A stretch of 64,000 bases of DNA from Amphibalanus amphitrite (Eukaryota; Arthropoda; Thecostraca; Balanomorpha; Balanidae): NCBI RefSeq assembly GCF_019059575.1, contig NW_024881574.1, forward strand, positions 124,001 through 188,000, in the 5' to 3' direction. A program made the position numbers and the translations under genes. Below, one piece after another: positions 43,762 through 55,846 of the stretch (positions within the stretch are counted from its first letter, which is position 1; each line of letters opens with the position of its first letter). Below the pieces are notes generated by a model. The model made no database searches. It was not told the DNA's origin and saw nothing but the letters and a program-made list of their open reading frames with translations.

Positions 43762-46700
43762 CTGAAAGCCAGGGAGGCCAGAAGCTCCCGATGAGCCCGG
43801 GGCGGAGGTCTATGACCGGCACAGACGCCCACGCAGTCGTGCCAGGAGCACGGCCGACACCACCGCCCGCAGGTAGCAGAGGCGGTTAAGGTCCAGAACA
43901 CAGGTCCCCTCCTCGCAGACACCTGGTCGCTCGCCGACTGCTCGAGCAGAGACTTCTGGAACACCTGGCGCCCCTATGAGCCACCAGACGGTTGACGCGG
44001 CGCTGTGCTGAATAGGGCTCATCAGAGCAGCGTTCTCCGCACGAAATCCATCAAAACTCAAACCCACACAAACGTATCGCGACACACAAACAAGCGCGAG
44101 GCATATGCCGATCACGATACCCTCGAAACTACACCACTGCAGTACTCACCACTCAGATCAGCAATCAATCCTTCTCAGTTTGCAGTTCACCTCTCGACCA
44201 AACACCACTACCTCTCGATCGCGCCGACCGCGAGCCGGCCGCCACCGTCACCACTGGAAAAGCCACTGAGTACGCGCCGCGCCGCGCCGCGCCGAGCCGG
44301 GTCGGACCAGGCGGCGACGGGAGAGCCCTCTGCCGGGCGCCGGGAGGCAGGTCGACCTCCAGAGGTCAGAGAGCAGCGGTCGGTCGGCCTCCGTAGGCCG
44401 CCAGCCGGGCCGGTCTGCTCTCGCACCGAGCCAGCATTGACAGTGGAGCAGGGGATTACGCACGGGTGGTGGAGTGGAGGGGGAAGGGCTGCAACGGGGA
44501 GGGAGGAGGAAGAGGTGCGCGGTGCATGGACCACTGGGATAATCACGTAGTAAAGCGGCCTCCGTTAGAGGATGCACATGGGAGATGCATGGTGGATTCA
44601 GAGAGTTAGAAACGAATCAAGAAGAAACGACAAGTCAAGAAGACACTGAAAATATACAAAACATTTCATCACTCCGTCAAAACTAGCCTTCGTAAAATTC
44701 ACTAGCGCTAGTCATGAAAATGAATGCGTAAATAAGACCCACAGATAAAGTTTCATAGTCGTCCTTCACTCACGGCGAACGTTGCATGCAACGTATTCCA
44801 TACACTCCGTTGTTACCTCACCGTGGCTACCGTCGCCTGGCGACCGTCCTTACGCTGCTATCCTGCAGCTTAGCATACAATCGTGCGACGAGTGAAGGGC
44901 CACGCTACAGCACGGCCTAAAGCCAACAAACCGCTCTTTGTCACGGTGTATACTGACGATTATGAAATCGCCACTTGGGGGATTATCCATCCTTGCAAGG
45001 CTGACATGCTGATAAAAATCAGGATTGCTCCACGAGGGACGGTGTCCTTAAAAACACATCCGGAAGGAACACATCAGTGATTAAGTCATGAAGGTGATAT
45101 TATCGGCTACTTCAGGATGGGGCCGAAGAAATTAAGGAAAGAAGTTTCTTACGGGCGATGCCAAAAGAAAACTGGCCCAAGCTGCTTGTTATTAAGTTTG
45201 TAAGTTACCTAAGCCACGGCCGATCAGAAGCTGCACATTGACCGGGCCCCGCTCTCTGTCCTAAGTCATTATAACACGGGGATCGGCCGAATCCCTCAGT
45301 CACATGACAGAAGCCAGGGAGGAGTGGCTGTAGCTCTCCGTCAACTCTAACCTTCCCCCATCAGCTGAACACGAGCCCGGTTCGAGCCCAGACGCGTTCG
45401 GCCGCGCCCCGATAGGTCACAGAGGTGGGGCGAGGGTGCGCCGGAGGCCCACATTCGAGCAGACCGCGCGGCGCAGGGGAACTATGAAACTTCCTCGGTG
45501 CATGTCGGAAACAGAGAGGAAATAAATGATCTGTGGAATATAATGTTACAGACCTAAGATGGATGCGAATATAAAGGTCAAGTACGGAATATTTAGATAA
45601 TAAACACTGTGCCATTTACAGCAAATAACAATTGAAAGGGCTTCAGGCTTAGTTGATGCCTACCCCAGACTTGTGTTATGGACATCGCGAGGTAGCGGTG
45701 TAACCAGGTGGTCCGGCTACTGCAAAGCGTCCCACCAAATACACTAGTGTTCATGATATAGGAAAAAGGAATAAGGGCACAGGAGGAGGAAAGTAAAACC
45801 GCAGTAGGTGCTACAATTACCCGGAGCTGAGCAGCACCAAGGAAATCAGCCCTTTTTAACGCAAAGCAAGCCGTGCTCGTCCTAATGAATGCTCATGAAC
45901 GAGCACTATTGTTGCATTATGCATTTAGCTCTGATTTTTTAATCCAATACCCACGTCCCGTCCTTTCCGTCCGACGCAATGTCACTCGATCGGAAAGTAC
46001 AAACGCCATACGATTTAAAGTGAGGTACCGATGCGGGCCGGCAGACCCGCATCCCCAGCTCGTCGAGTGGTGTATGGCAGTGACTCACTCATTGCTAGAT
46101 ACACACAGAGCCGGATCTGGTGAAAATACCTCACCAATAGAGTAACTGAGCTGCACCGTGCAGAATAACAGCCCGAATGAACAAAGGAACGGAAGACACA
46201 CGCACACACAGAGCAGTGCCTACAACCGGGAGCTTTGCCCGGCTGCAGGAAAATGCGGCAGGCATTTGAACGAGTGCATGTCATAAAATATCCTATTGTC
46301 CGAGGATGTTCAACATTTACCCAAATCGAATAATCGATATATCATGAGATAAACTTCAATTACACCCTCTGCAAACGTATCCAATTGACATGTGTCAATC
46401 AAACTTTCCGCGGTTCCGGCCCGTGCCTGCTGCACTGATCGAAGACTGAACCGCTGCACTGAGATGTCCATCTCACAGGACTAAAGGTTACTATCGCTGA
46501 TTCTTCTCTACGTGTCAATATGCCAGCCTGACCGGTCAGGCAAATAAAGCGATGGAGCTTCATCAGACACAAATGACAGCTCAAGAGGCAGTCACGTTTG
46601 CCACTTAACGTTTTGTCAAAGCATTCGCTTAAAGGACAGTCGTGACGCTTCTGTATTTCAAGTTGCGCAGCTTGCTATGATGCAACAAGCCTCTTTGAAA

Positions 46701-47641
46701 AGGATAAGCTGTTTCACAGCTACTTATACCTGCTATATGCTAACAACAAACCATTACAATACGGCATGCAAGCGTCAGTTGGGGGTTGAACCGTGCGCTA
46801 CCGATTAAGGTCAAGGTTCATCAGTTACTGGTCGAGAATAACCCGACTTAATTAGACAACAATACGGTTAATGGCCTTGCAGCATCGGTTTTGTCGAGTT
46901 TCTTATATCACAGCGATTCTGGATTGAAACTAGGATCCATGCAAATTGAGCCTAATTGGCTAATGAAGGTGAATTATAAAGCTTGTGAGTGACCGGCACA
47001 GCTATAGTTCCGATAAAGCTTCATCAGGAAGGCTCATGTTTAATATGCGCCATTGACTGCGCACTGAGCCGTGAGCACATGCCTCATCACCGACGAAGGC
47101 GGTTACTACAGCTCCCAGAGCCTCTCACCGACGGGAGATGGTTACTACAGCTCTCAGAGGGGAGGAGGGAGGATGGCAGAGATTGGTCAAGCCTCTTAAC
47201 GCCAGCTTAGACACCGACCCACCCGCGAGAGGCACTACTGTACACACAGGAGCTGGCGTGGAGGCCTTTCTACTTCCCCTCCCAGTCACTTCGGTAGCGG
47301 CGGCACGCCATTTCCCAATGAACGGTGACGAAGCCTTTCAGAGACTGGGGGTTCGTTGGTGGCCAGACCCGAGGTCTGAAAGGAACAAGGTCGCGGTGCC
47401 CCGACCGGAGGCCGGCACAACTGCAGAGTAACTGACGCCCGTTGGCACAGCCCGCGTGCGGGTATAATACAGAGGACGCACAGGGGGCTTATTGTTCCCG
47501 CTACACCGAGCACGGCACCTATCCGTGCTTCTATCCTCAGGATACTGAAATCCTTCTCCTCCACGCCACAACCCCCTTCCGGGCTGGACAGGCAACTTTA
47601 TCTCATGCGGGCTGCTCCCTTGGAGCGGCACCGCTGCTCCC
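43762..47641. other. Region without a supported gene
   Basis: GC-rich at 44220-44520 (CpG-rich, with (GCGCC)n-like words), AT-rich from 44580. A 42-bp unit is duplicated in tandem at about 47085-47165. Long frames in the GC-rich block are open on both strands and not called. Confidence 0.35.
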
Positions 47642-47650
47642 GAGGGAGCT
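47642..47650 (+). other. 9-bp target site duplication, left copy
   Basis: GAGGGAGCT directly before the left terminus; identical to 52835-52843. Confidence 0.85.
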
Positions 47651-50057
47651 ATGTCCGTCAAGACAGCCCATATTCAGCCCAGATTCAGCCCGGATTCAGC
47701 CCAGATTCGGGACACCTCCGATCAAGCTGAAACTTGCACACAATGTACGCCATGACATGCCCAATCCACAGTCCAAGTCATTCGGTGGCACTCCCAGCCG
47801 TTTGACCTACAGAGGTCAGCAAAGGTCACGTGGCCCAAATTTGCACAGCAGATTGTGGCCCACCCAGTAGAGCTAGAGCGCTAAAAATGGCACCAATCGA
47901 CTCGCCAGCATCTAATCTTACTTTCCCAACACTCATTTGACCTCTCAAGGTCATGCGATGACCTAAGGTCATTTGTGGGCTATATCGAAAATACACTTGC
48001 ACAGCAGTTTTCGAGTAGATGAATTGACCGAATTCCAAATCAGAGAACATCATCGGGTAGCCCATGGGCCGTAATAACTTTCCTTGAAAACCGCTTTTCG
48101 ATATGTGACCCCGTTTGACCTCGGCAGGTCAAAATGTGCAAATAATCGACACTCAATACGTCGCAGCCCGGATTCAGCCCAGATTCGGGACACCTCCGAT
48201 CAAGCTGAAACTCGCACACAATGTAGGCCATGACATGCCCAATCCACAGTCCAAGTCATTCGGTGGCACTCCCAGCCGTTTGACCTAGAGAGGTCAGCAA
48301 AGGTCACGTGGCCCAAATTTGCACAGCAGATTGTGGCCCACCCAGTAGAGCTAGAGCGCTAAAAATGGCACCAATCGACTCGCCAGCATCTACTCCTACT
48401 TTCCCAACACTCATTTGACCTCTCAAGGTCATGCGATGACCTAAGGTCATTTGTGGGCTATATCGAAAATACACTTGCACAGCAGTTTTCGAGTAGATGG
48501 ATTGACCGAATTCCAAATCAAACCAATCGACTCGCCAGCATCTAATCTTACTTTCCCAACACTCATTTGACCTCTCAAGGTCATGCGATGACCTAAGGTC
48601 ATTTGTGGGCTATGTCGAAAATACACTTGCACAGCAGTTTTCGAGTAGATGGATTGACCGAATTTAAAAACAGAGCACATCATCGGGTAGCCCATAGGCC
48701 GTAGTAACTTTCCTTAAAAACCGCTTTTCGATATGTGACCCCGTTTGACCTCGGCAGGTCAAAATGTGCAAATAAACGACACTCAATACGTCGCAGCCCG
48801 GATTCAGCCCAGATTCGGGACACCTCCGATCAAGCTGAAACTCGCACACAATGTAGGCCATGACATGCCTAATCCACAGTCTAAGTCATTCGGTGGCACT
48901 CCCAGCCGTTTGACCTACAGAGGTCAGCAAAGGTCACGTGGCCCAAAATTGCACAGCAGATTGTGGCCCACCCAGTAGAGCTAGAGCGCTAAAAATGGCA
49001 CCAATCGACTCGCCAGCATCTAATCTTACTTTCCCAACACTCATTTGACCTCTCAAGGTCATGCGATGACCTTAGGTCATTTGTGGGCTATGTCGAAAAT
49101 ACACTTGCACAGCAGTTTTCGAGTAGATGGATTGACCGAATTCCAAATCAGAGCACATCATCGGGTAGCCCATAGGCCGTAATAACTTTCCTTAAAAACC
49201 GCTTTTCGATATGTGACCCCGTTTGACCTCGGCAGGTCAAAATGTGCAAATAAACGACACTCAATACGTCGCAGCCCGGATTCAGCCCAGATTCGGGACA
49301 CCTCTGATCAAGCTGAAACTCGCACACAATGTAGGCCATGACATGCCCAATCCACAGTCCAAGTCATTCGGTGGCACTCCCAGCCGTTTGACCTACAGAG
49401 GTCAGCAAAGGTCACGTGGCCCAAATTTGCACAGCAGATTGTGGCCCACCCAGTAGAGCTAGAGCGCTAAAAACGGCACCAATCGACTCGCCAGCATCTA
49501 ATCTTACTTTCCCAACACTCATTTGACCTCTCAAGGTCATGCGATGACCTAAGGTCATTTGTGGGCTATGTCGAAAATACACTTGCACAGCAGTTTTTGA
49601 GTAGATGGATTGACCGAATTCCAAATCAGAGCACATCATCGGGTAGCCCATAGGCCGTAGTAACTTTCCTTAAAAACCGCTTTTCGATATGTGACCCCGT
49701 TTGACCTCGGCAGGTCAAAATGTGCAAATAAACGACACTCAATACGTCGCAGCCCGGATTCAGCCCAGATTCGGGACACCTCCGATCAAGCTGAAACTCG
49801 CACACAATGTAGGCCATGACATGCTCAATCCACAGTCCAAGTCATTCGGTGGCACTCTCAGCCGTTTGACCTACAGAGGTCAGCAAAGGTCACGTGGCCA
49901 AAATTTGCACAGCAGATTGTGGCCCACCCAGTAGAGCTAGAGCGCTAAAAATGGTACCAATCGACTCGCCAGCATCTAATCTTACTTTCCCAACACTCAT
50001 TTGACCTCTCAAGGTCATGCGATGACCTAAGGTCATTTGTGGGCTATGTCGAAAATA
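47651..50057 (+). repeat. Left arm: forward 478-bp monomers
   Basis: The period is 478 bp except between 48182 and 48812 (630), where about 152 bp is duplicated at the junction near 48529. The tip carries four GATTCAGCCC-type decamers in a row (about 47671-47707). Each monomer contains nine AGGTCA/TGACCT half-sites and a CACGTG. Small frames of 63-79 codons recur in every monomer as by-products. Confidence 0.9.
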
Positions 50058-52834
50058 TGGAATTCGGTCAATTCATCTACTCGAAAACTGCTGTGCAAGT
50101 GTATTTTCGATATAGCCCACAAATGACCTTAGGTCATCGCATGACCTTGAGAGGTCAAATGAGTGTTGGGAAAGTAAGATTAGATGCTGGCGAGTCGATT
50201 GGTGCCATTTTTAGCGCTCTAGCTCTACTGGGTGGGCCACAATCTGCTGTGCAAATTTGGGCCACGTGACATTTGCTGACCTCTGTAGGTCAAACGGCTG
50301 GGAGTGCCACCGAATGACTTGGACTGTGGATTGGGCATGTCATGGCCTACATTGTGTGCGAGTTTCAGCTTGATCGGAGGTGTCCCGAATCTGGGCTGAA
50401 TCCGGGCTGCGACGTATTGAGAGTCGTTTATTTGCACATTTTGACCTGCCGAGGTCAAACGGGGTCACATATCGAAAAGCGGTTTTTAAGGAAAGTTACT
50501 ACGGCCTATGGGCTACCCGATGGTGTGCTCTGATTTGAAATTCGGTCAATCCATCTACTCGAAAACTGCTGTGCAAGTGTATTTTCGACATAGCCCACAA
50601 ATGACCTTAGGTCATCGCATGACCTTGAGAGGTCAAATGAGTGTTGGGAAAGTAAGATTAGATGCTGGCGAGTCGATTGGTGCCATTTTTAGCGCTCTAG
50701 CTCTACTGGGTGGGCCACAATCTGCTGTGCAAATTTGGGCCACGTGACCTTTGCTGACCTCTCTAGGTCAAACGGCTGGGAGTGCCACAGAATGACTTGG
50801 ACTGTGGATTGGGCATGTCATGGCCTACATTGTGTGCGAGTTTCAGCTTGATCGGAGGTGTCCCGAATCTGGGCTGAATCCGGGCTGCGACGTATTGAGT
50901 GTCGTTTATTTGCACATTTTGACCTGCCGAGGTCAAACGGGGTCACATATCGAAAAGCGGTTTTCAAGAAAAGTTACTACGGCCTATGGGCTACCCGATG
51001 ATGTGCTTTGATTTGGAATTCGGTCAATCCATCTACTCGAAAACTGCTGTGCAAGTGTATTTTCGATATAGCCCACAAATGACCTTAGGTCATCGCATGA
51101 CCTTGAGAGGTCAAATGAGTGTTGGGAAAGTAGGAGTAGATGCTGGCGAGTCGATTGGTGCCATTTTTAGCGCTCTAGCTCTACTGGGTGGGCCACAATC
51201 CGCTGTGCAAATTTGGGCCACGTGACCTTTGCTGACCTCTCTAGGTCAAACGGCTTGGAGTGCCACCGAATGACTTCGACTGTGGATTGGGCATGTCATG
51301 GCCTACATTGTGTGCGAGTTTCAGCTTGATCGGAGGTGTCCCGAATCTGGGCTGAATCCGGGCTGCGACGTATTGAGAGTCGTTTATTTGCACATTTTGA
51401 CCTGCCGAGGTCAAACGGGGTCACATATCGAAAAGCGGTTTTCAAGGAAAGTTACTACGGCCCATGGGCTACCCGATGATGTGCTTTGATTTGGAATTCG
51501 GTCAATTCATCTACTCGAAAACTGCTGTGCAAGTGTATTTTCGATATAGCCCACAAATGACCTTAGGTCATCGCATGACCTTGAGAGGTCAAATGACTGT
51601 TGGGAAAGTAAGATTAGATGCTGGCGAGTCGATTGGTGCCATTTTTAGCGCTCTAGCTCTACTGGGTGGGCCACAATCTGCTGTGCAAATTTGGGCCACG
51701 TGACCTTTGCTGACCTCTGTAGGTCAAACGGCTGGGAGTGCCACCGAATGACTTGGACTGTGGATTGGGCATGTCATGGCCTACATTGTGTGCGAGTTTC
51801 AGCTTGATCGGAGGTGTCCCGAATCTGGGCTGAATCCGGGCTGCGACGTATTGAGTGTCGATTATTTGCACATTTTGACCTGCCGAGGTCAAACGGGGTC
51901 ACATATCGAAAAGCGGTTTTGAAGGAAAGTTACTACGGCCTATGGGCTACCCGATGATGTGCTCTGATTTGGAATTCGGTCAATCCATCTACTCGAAAAC
52001 TGCTGTGCAAGTGTATTTTCGACATAGCCCACAAATGACCTTAGGTCATCGCATGACCTTGAGAGGTCAAATGACTGTTGGGAAAGTAAGATTAGATGCT
52101 GGTGAGTCGATTGGTGCCATTTTTAGCGCTCTAGCTCTACTGGGTGGGCCACAATCTGCTGTGCAAATTTGGGCCACGTGACCTTTGCTGACCTCTGTAG
52201 GTCAAACGGCTGGGAGTGCCACCGAATGACTTGGACTGTGGATTGGGCATGTCATGGCCTACATTGTGTGCGAGTTTCAGCTTGATCGGAGGTGTCCCGA
52301 ATCTGGGCTGAATCCGGGCTGCGACGTATTGAGTGTCGATTATTTGCACATTTTGACCTGCCGAGGTCAAACGGGGTCACATATCGAAAAGCGGTTTTCA
52401 AGGAAAGTTACTACGGCCTATGGGCTACCCGATGATGTGCTCTGATTTGGAATTCGGTCAATCCATCTACTCGAAAACTGCTGTGCAAGTGTATTTTCGA
52501 CATAGCCCACAAATGACCTTAGGTCATCGCATGACCTTGAGAGGTCAAATGACTGTTGGGAAAGTAAGATTAGATGCTGGTGAGTCGATTGGTGCCATTT
52601 TTAGCGCTCTAGCTCTACTGGGTGGGCCACAATCTGCTGTGCAAATTTGGGGCACGTGACCTTTGCTGACCTCTGTAGGTCAAACGGCTGGGAGTGCCAC
52701 CGAATGACTTAGACTGTGGATTGGGCATGTCATGGCCTACATTGTGTGCGAGTTTCAGCTTGATCGGAGGTGTCCCGAATCTGGGCTGAATCCGGGCTGA
52801 ATCTGGGCTGAATATGGGCTGTCTTGATCAACAT
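50058..52834 (-). repeat. Right arm: inverted 478-bp monomers
   Basis: Strict 478-bp spacing throughout, with only scattered substitutions between monomers. The orientation switch is abrupt at about 50058. Around it GTGGGCTATGTCGAAAATA and TATTTTCGATATAGCCCAC can pair, leaving a loop of about 44 bases. The tip decamers are the mirror image of those in the left arm. Confidence 0.9.
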
Positions 52835-52843
52835 GAGGGAGCT
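52835..52843 (+). other. 9-bp target site duplication, right copy
   Basis: GAGGGAGCT directly after the right terminus; identical to 47642-47650. Confidence 0.85.
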
Positions 52844-53040
52844 GCACCCCGTAGCCGGGTGCAGAGAGTGCTTGGGGGGCTGGTCGGCCTGTCCTATGGA
52901 CGGGCTCAGCCCCGGCGACTCTCTAGGGTGCCTGCCCAGACCAATGTCTCCCCCTAATTCCTATCATCCTTCCGGCTCTGCAATGGTCTTGTCGACCGAA
53001 AGGGCCTAACCCAACAAAACAAACAAACAAACCGAGCACG
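52844..53040 (+). mobile_element. Possible 3' end of a non-LTR retrotransposon
   Basis: A GC-rich stretch ends in GGGCCTAACCCAACAAAAC followed by a short (AAAC)n tail at about 53018-53032. Such simple-repeat tails are typical of non-LTR retroelement 3' ends. No reverse transcriptase frame is in view. The satellite element would have inserted into this sequence, with its upstream part before 47642. Confidence 0.3.
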
Positions 53041-53194
53041 GCTAATAATAACATGACTCAGCTCGACGGATACAACACTCCGGTCATCGCCACTGTATAA
53101 ATAATAACAGATGATGACAAGGTAAAGGATAAATAGCAACTGGGAACAAGGAGATGCTAATCACGAAAAGGCTGACTGTCGTTTTGTCTACAAA

Positions 53195-53517
53195 TTTAGC
53201 CATTAGTATCAAACATCGACTTTTATTTCATGGTGTATACCGTATGAACTGGTCAAATCTTTGTCAGATGGTTCGCCTTTTTTGTTCTGCGCTGATCGTA
53301 AAACAAGCTTGGAGTGCGTCGTTTGTGTTGCCGTCAAACCGAACATGAATTGTTTCTCAAGCATGCCTAGCGCGCGTTTTTCTTCGAACTTGGCGCAGTT
53401 CGGTAGTAATTCAATTTCGAAGCACCAGTCTCCATCTCCCTTCATCCAGGCCAGTTGACAACCGACCATACCTGGATGCCTCTCCCCAGAACCGACAAAC
53501 AAGTGAACATACCTACA
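53195..53517 (-). CDS. Candidate exon or ORF of unknown function
   Basis: A minus-strand acceptor-like GTGCTGTAG at about 53517 is followed by an open frame (LFVGSGERHPGMVGCQLAW, KGDGDWCFEIELLPNC, KFEEKRALGMLEKQF) that ends in a TGA at about 53206. An AATAAA lies just before the stop. Composition looks protein-like, but there is no recognised domain and no neighbouring exon. Confidence 0.25.
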
Positions 53518-53537
53518 GCACAGAATTTAAAGCTATT

Positions 53538-54086
53538 TTGTATTTCTTTCTATTTCGTACTGCCATTCCAGTTCAATACGCTGCTATATTTTTTTTTTAC
53601 CAAAAAGTTTTATCTGGTAGCTTATTCTCAATGAACGCAGCAAAGTTGGCCTCCGTTTCCCACCCTATAGTTTCCGGCCCCAATCTTCAAATATTCCCGT
53701 TTCCGAACGGTGAACCGTTAATCGGTGAACCACTTGAACTCGGAGCGTTCCAGATCGACAATCTGATCAGAAAGTTGCGCAACGCCGCATACCACATAGA
53801 TCAGAAGTGCATTAACCAGTCAATACCTGCACCGATCGCGCCGGAATCAGTGTTACTGCGTTCTTACACAGTGCGGCTGATAAGTGGGAATGAAGACCCA
53901 GTTTATGCACCGCATTGGATTAATTCCAGAGATTCGTTGATATTGCTCACAAAGAGGCGACCATTAGTGGGGATTGAGCGGAAGCAGCCAAGAGCTAAGA
54001 GGAAATATCAGCGAGTAAGAAACGTTATCAGTCAACGAAATACAAAGAGCAGCCAGCAAGCTAAATTTACTGAGAATCTTGATTAA
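53538..54086 (+). CDS. Hypothetical 182-codon open frame
   Basis: Plus-strand frame beginning with a hydrophobic, Phe-rich stretch. It continues GEPLIGEPLELGAFQIDNLI, RKLRNAAYHIDQKC and a basic C-terminus (RKQPRAKRKYQRVRN). An internal ATG at 53631 lies just inside an acceptor-like GAACGCAG. It is the longest frame in an AT-balanced stretch and not periodic. No family recognised; could be an exon, a decayed element gene or chance. Confidence 0.25.
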   Translation: MYFFLFRTAIPVQYAAIFFFYQKVLSGSLFSMNAAKLASVSHPIVSGPNLQIFPFPNGEPLIGEPLELGAFQIDNLIRKLRNAAYHIDQKCINQSIPAPIAPESVLLRSYTVRLISGNEDPVYAPHWINSRDSLILLTKRRPLVGIERKQPRAKRKYQRVRNVISQRNTKSSQQAKFTENLD

Positions 54087-55846
54087 TCAGCACGGGCATG
54101 ATGCTTTCAGATGGCAGTCCCTAATCATGATCGCAGACTGGATTTCGTGGAACGCCAGTTGTAGCCATGATTACGAACCACGAATCCAGCTTCGTCCTCA
54201 ACTGGTTGTTGCCATCAAGGAGAATCTCTCTGTGTCGGAAGTGAGGTCATTGACCAACCCAGTTTAACGAACCAATCAAAACACGACGTCGGCTACGGTT
54301 GCAATTTGCACGGCAGTCGGCAGTCGTGCAGGTTGCTCGGGAAAGCGGCCGTTGGCGGTCCGTCGGCGGTCCGATCATCGTGGTCCGTTCGTGGTCCGGC
54401 CGTGGTCACTAATGGTCCCGTCGGCGAGACCGAGGGATCAGAGACCGTGATCGGGGGTAACGGGAGCGGCCAACTTTCGTTGAAACTTGAACGCCGTAAA
54501 ATCCCGGGCCACGCCGGAAAGCCAGTCTCTGAACGGAAACAGATAAGATGGATCACAACAAACATCGGCGATGAAATGTTACCCTACCAATAAAAGAGTG
54601 AAGTCAACGGAAAGCTCGCCCGATTCACACATGAAAAAAATAGCTTCACTGTATGCAATAAGGAACGAATTGAGACCGCCAGTTGCACGGCATAATATAT
54701 CAATGACTGATACTCATGCTGTCTCTGGGAGTTTGATCATAATAACTCCAGATTTTCTCACTGACCACTCACCGTTACAGAAGCCATTAATGAAAACGCT
54801 CCGTGATCTGATACGCTGGCCAAATGGCGCGCCTCATGTTTCCGATATGTGCCTCACGCTGCTGTCATTACGCCTTCCCACACGACAGCCATCAATATCG
54901 TGACACTCCCGTGAGAGTTTTCAGAAGCTCGTCGTGACACAAAGCGCGATTGTCACACGACAGCATGTCTAGCTCGGATACTGTTGACTCGATGTCTCCG
55001 CACATGATTGCGCTTTCAGCGGCTTGTGTATAACCAAACGAAGCGTCCTAAGGAGTTCTTTGAGAATCACGGAGACAGACCGTGATGCATCATTCACTGA
55101 GGAGAGCGAGACAGGCGGATATGGCGTACCACTGCGACTCGAGCGGAGAACCCATGTTCAGCACGCTGCACTGGATGTAATGCACGTTCATGCATATGCA
55201 TGTGGACCCGGCGCCGTTCTCTGGATGGTCTGAGCTGTAGGGTGACCTTGAGCAGTCGGACCGGGCTGAGTACTGAGTAGGTAAGCTCGTTCAGAGCGGG
55301 TCCGTGTGTCGGACAGCTGCCCAGCATGGGAGTTGGTGGCTGACAGCTGCCCCGGTGGCTGCTGCCAGCCGCTCGCTGCCAATTCTGCTTTGTTACGGGG
55401 ACGAAGTCCAGCCGACCGGCACGCGACCGCACCAGGCCGTCAGCAAACAGCTGCTTCCGCAAAAACGACGAGCCGTGCACATGGCATGAATTCATGGCGA
55501 GTGGCAATAAAATGTCAGTACCGCACCGCCATTTTATTTCCGGTTAATTGGAGTCATGTGCACAATGCACATCACATGCATTAAATAATTCAGTGAAAAT
55601 CAAAACAAAATGCAAAACGAAATCTCACCCAACACTTGAACTCACAAAAAGATGCAGATTTAACGTGGGTAACATGAGCCTCTGAGTCAGGTTTTGATAT
55701 CACCCCGTAACGACGCCTGCTGCAAAAACAGGCCGACAATCGTCGTCAAGCTCTGTTGAACAAGCTCGTGTACCGGCTGAGACGGCTCGTCTTTCAACGG
55801 AGGCGGACTCGTCTTACGCGAGTAACTCGACCCGTGAGCTGTTGGA
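54087..55846. other. Region without a supported gene
   Basis: A GTGGTCCG-rich degenerate repeat lies at 54340-54420. Otherwise unique sequence without exon-like structure. Confidence 0.4.

Larger units (their letters stand above)
47651..52834. mobile_element. Giant foldback satellite element of 478-bp monomers
   Basis: The element starts ATGTCCGTCAAGACAGCCC and ends with the reverse complement of ATGTTGATCAAGACAGCCC. Beyond three differing bases the two ends match for at least 60 bp. A perfect 9-bp repeat GAGGGAGCT flanks it. Everything between is head-to-tail 478-bp monomers: about four and a half in forward orientation, then about six inverted. Landmark GATTCGGGA starts at 47704, 48182, 48812, 49290 and 49768, and inverted copies end at 50391, 50869, 51347, 51825, 52303 and 52781. 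No transposase or other gene is visible. A 9-bp duplication with long inverted ends resembles Mutator-like or foldback elements; the superfamily is inference. Confidence 0.85.

Noticed and set aside
47826-52659. Recurring small frames of 63, 77 and 79 codons in every 478-bp monomer, on both strands
   Set aside because: They recur because the monomer recurs. Several frames and both strands are open, none has a domain, and the monomers carry substitutions without codon bias.
47651-52834. CRISPR-like or bacterial repeat array
   Set aside because: The monomer is 478 bp with no short spacers, and the context is eukaryotic.
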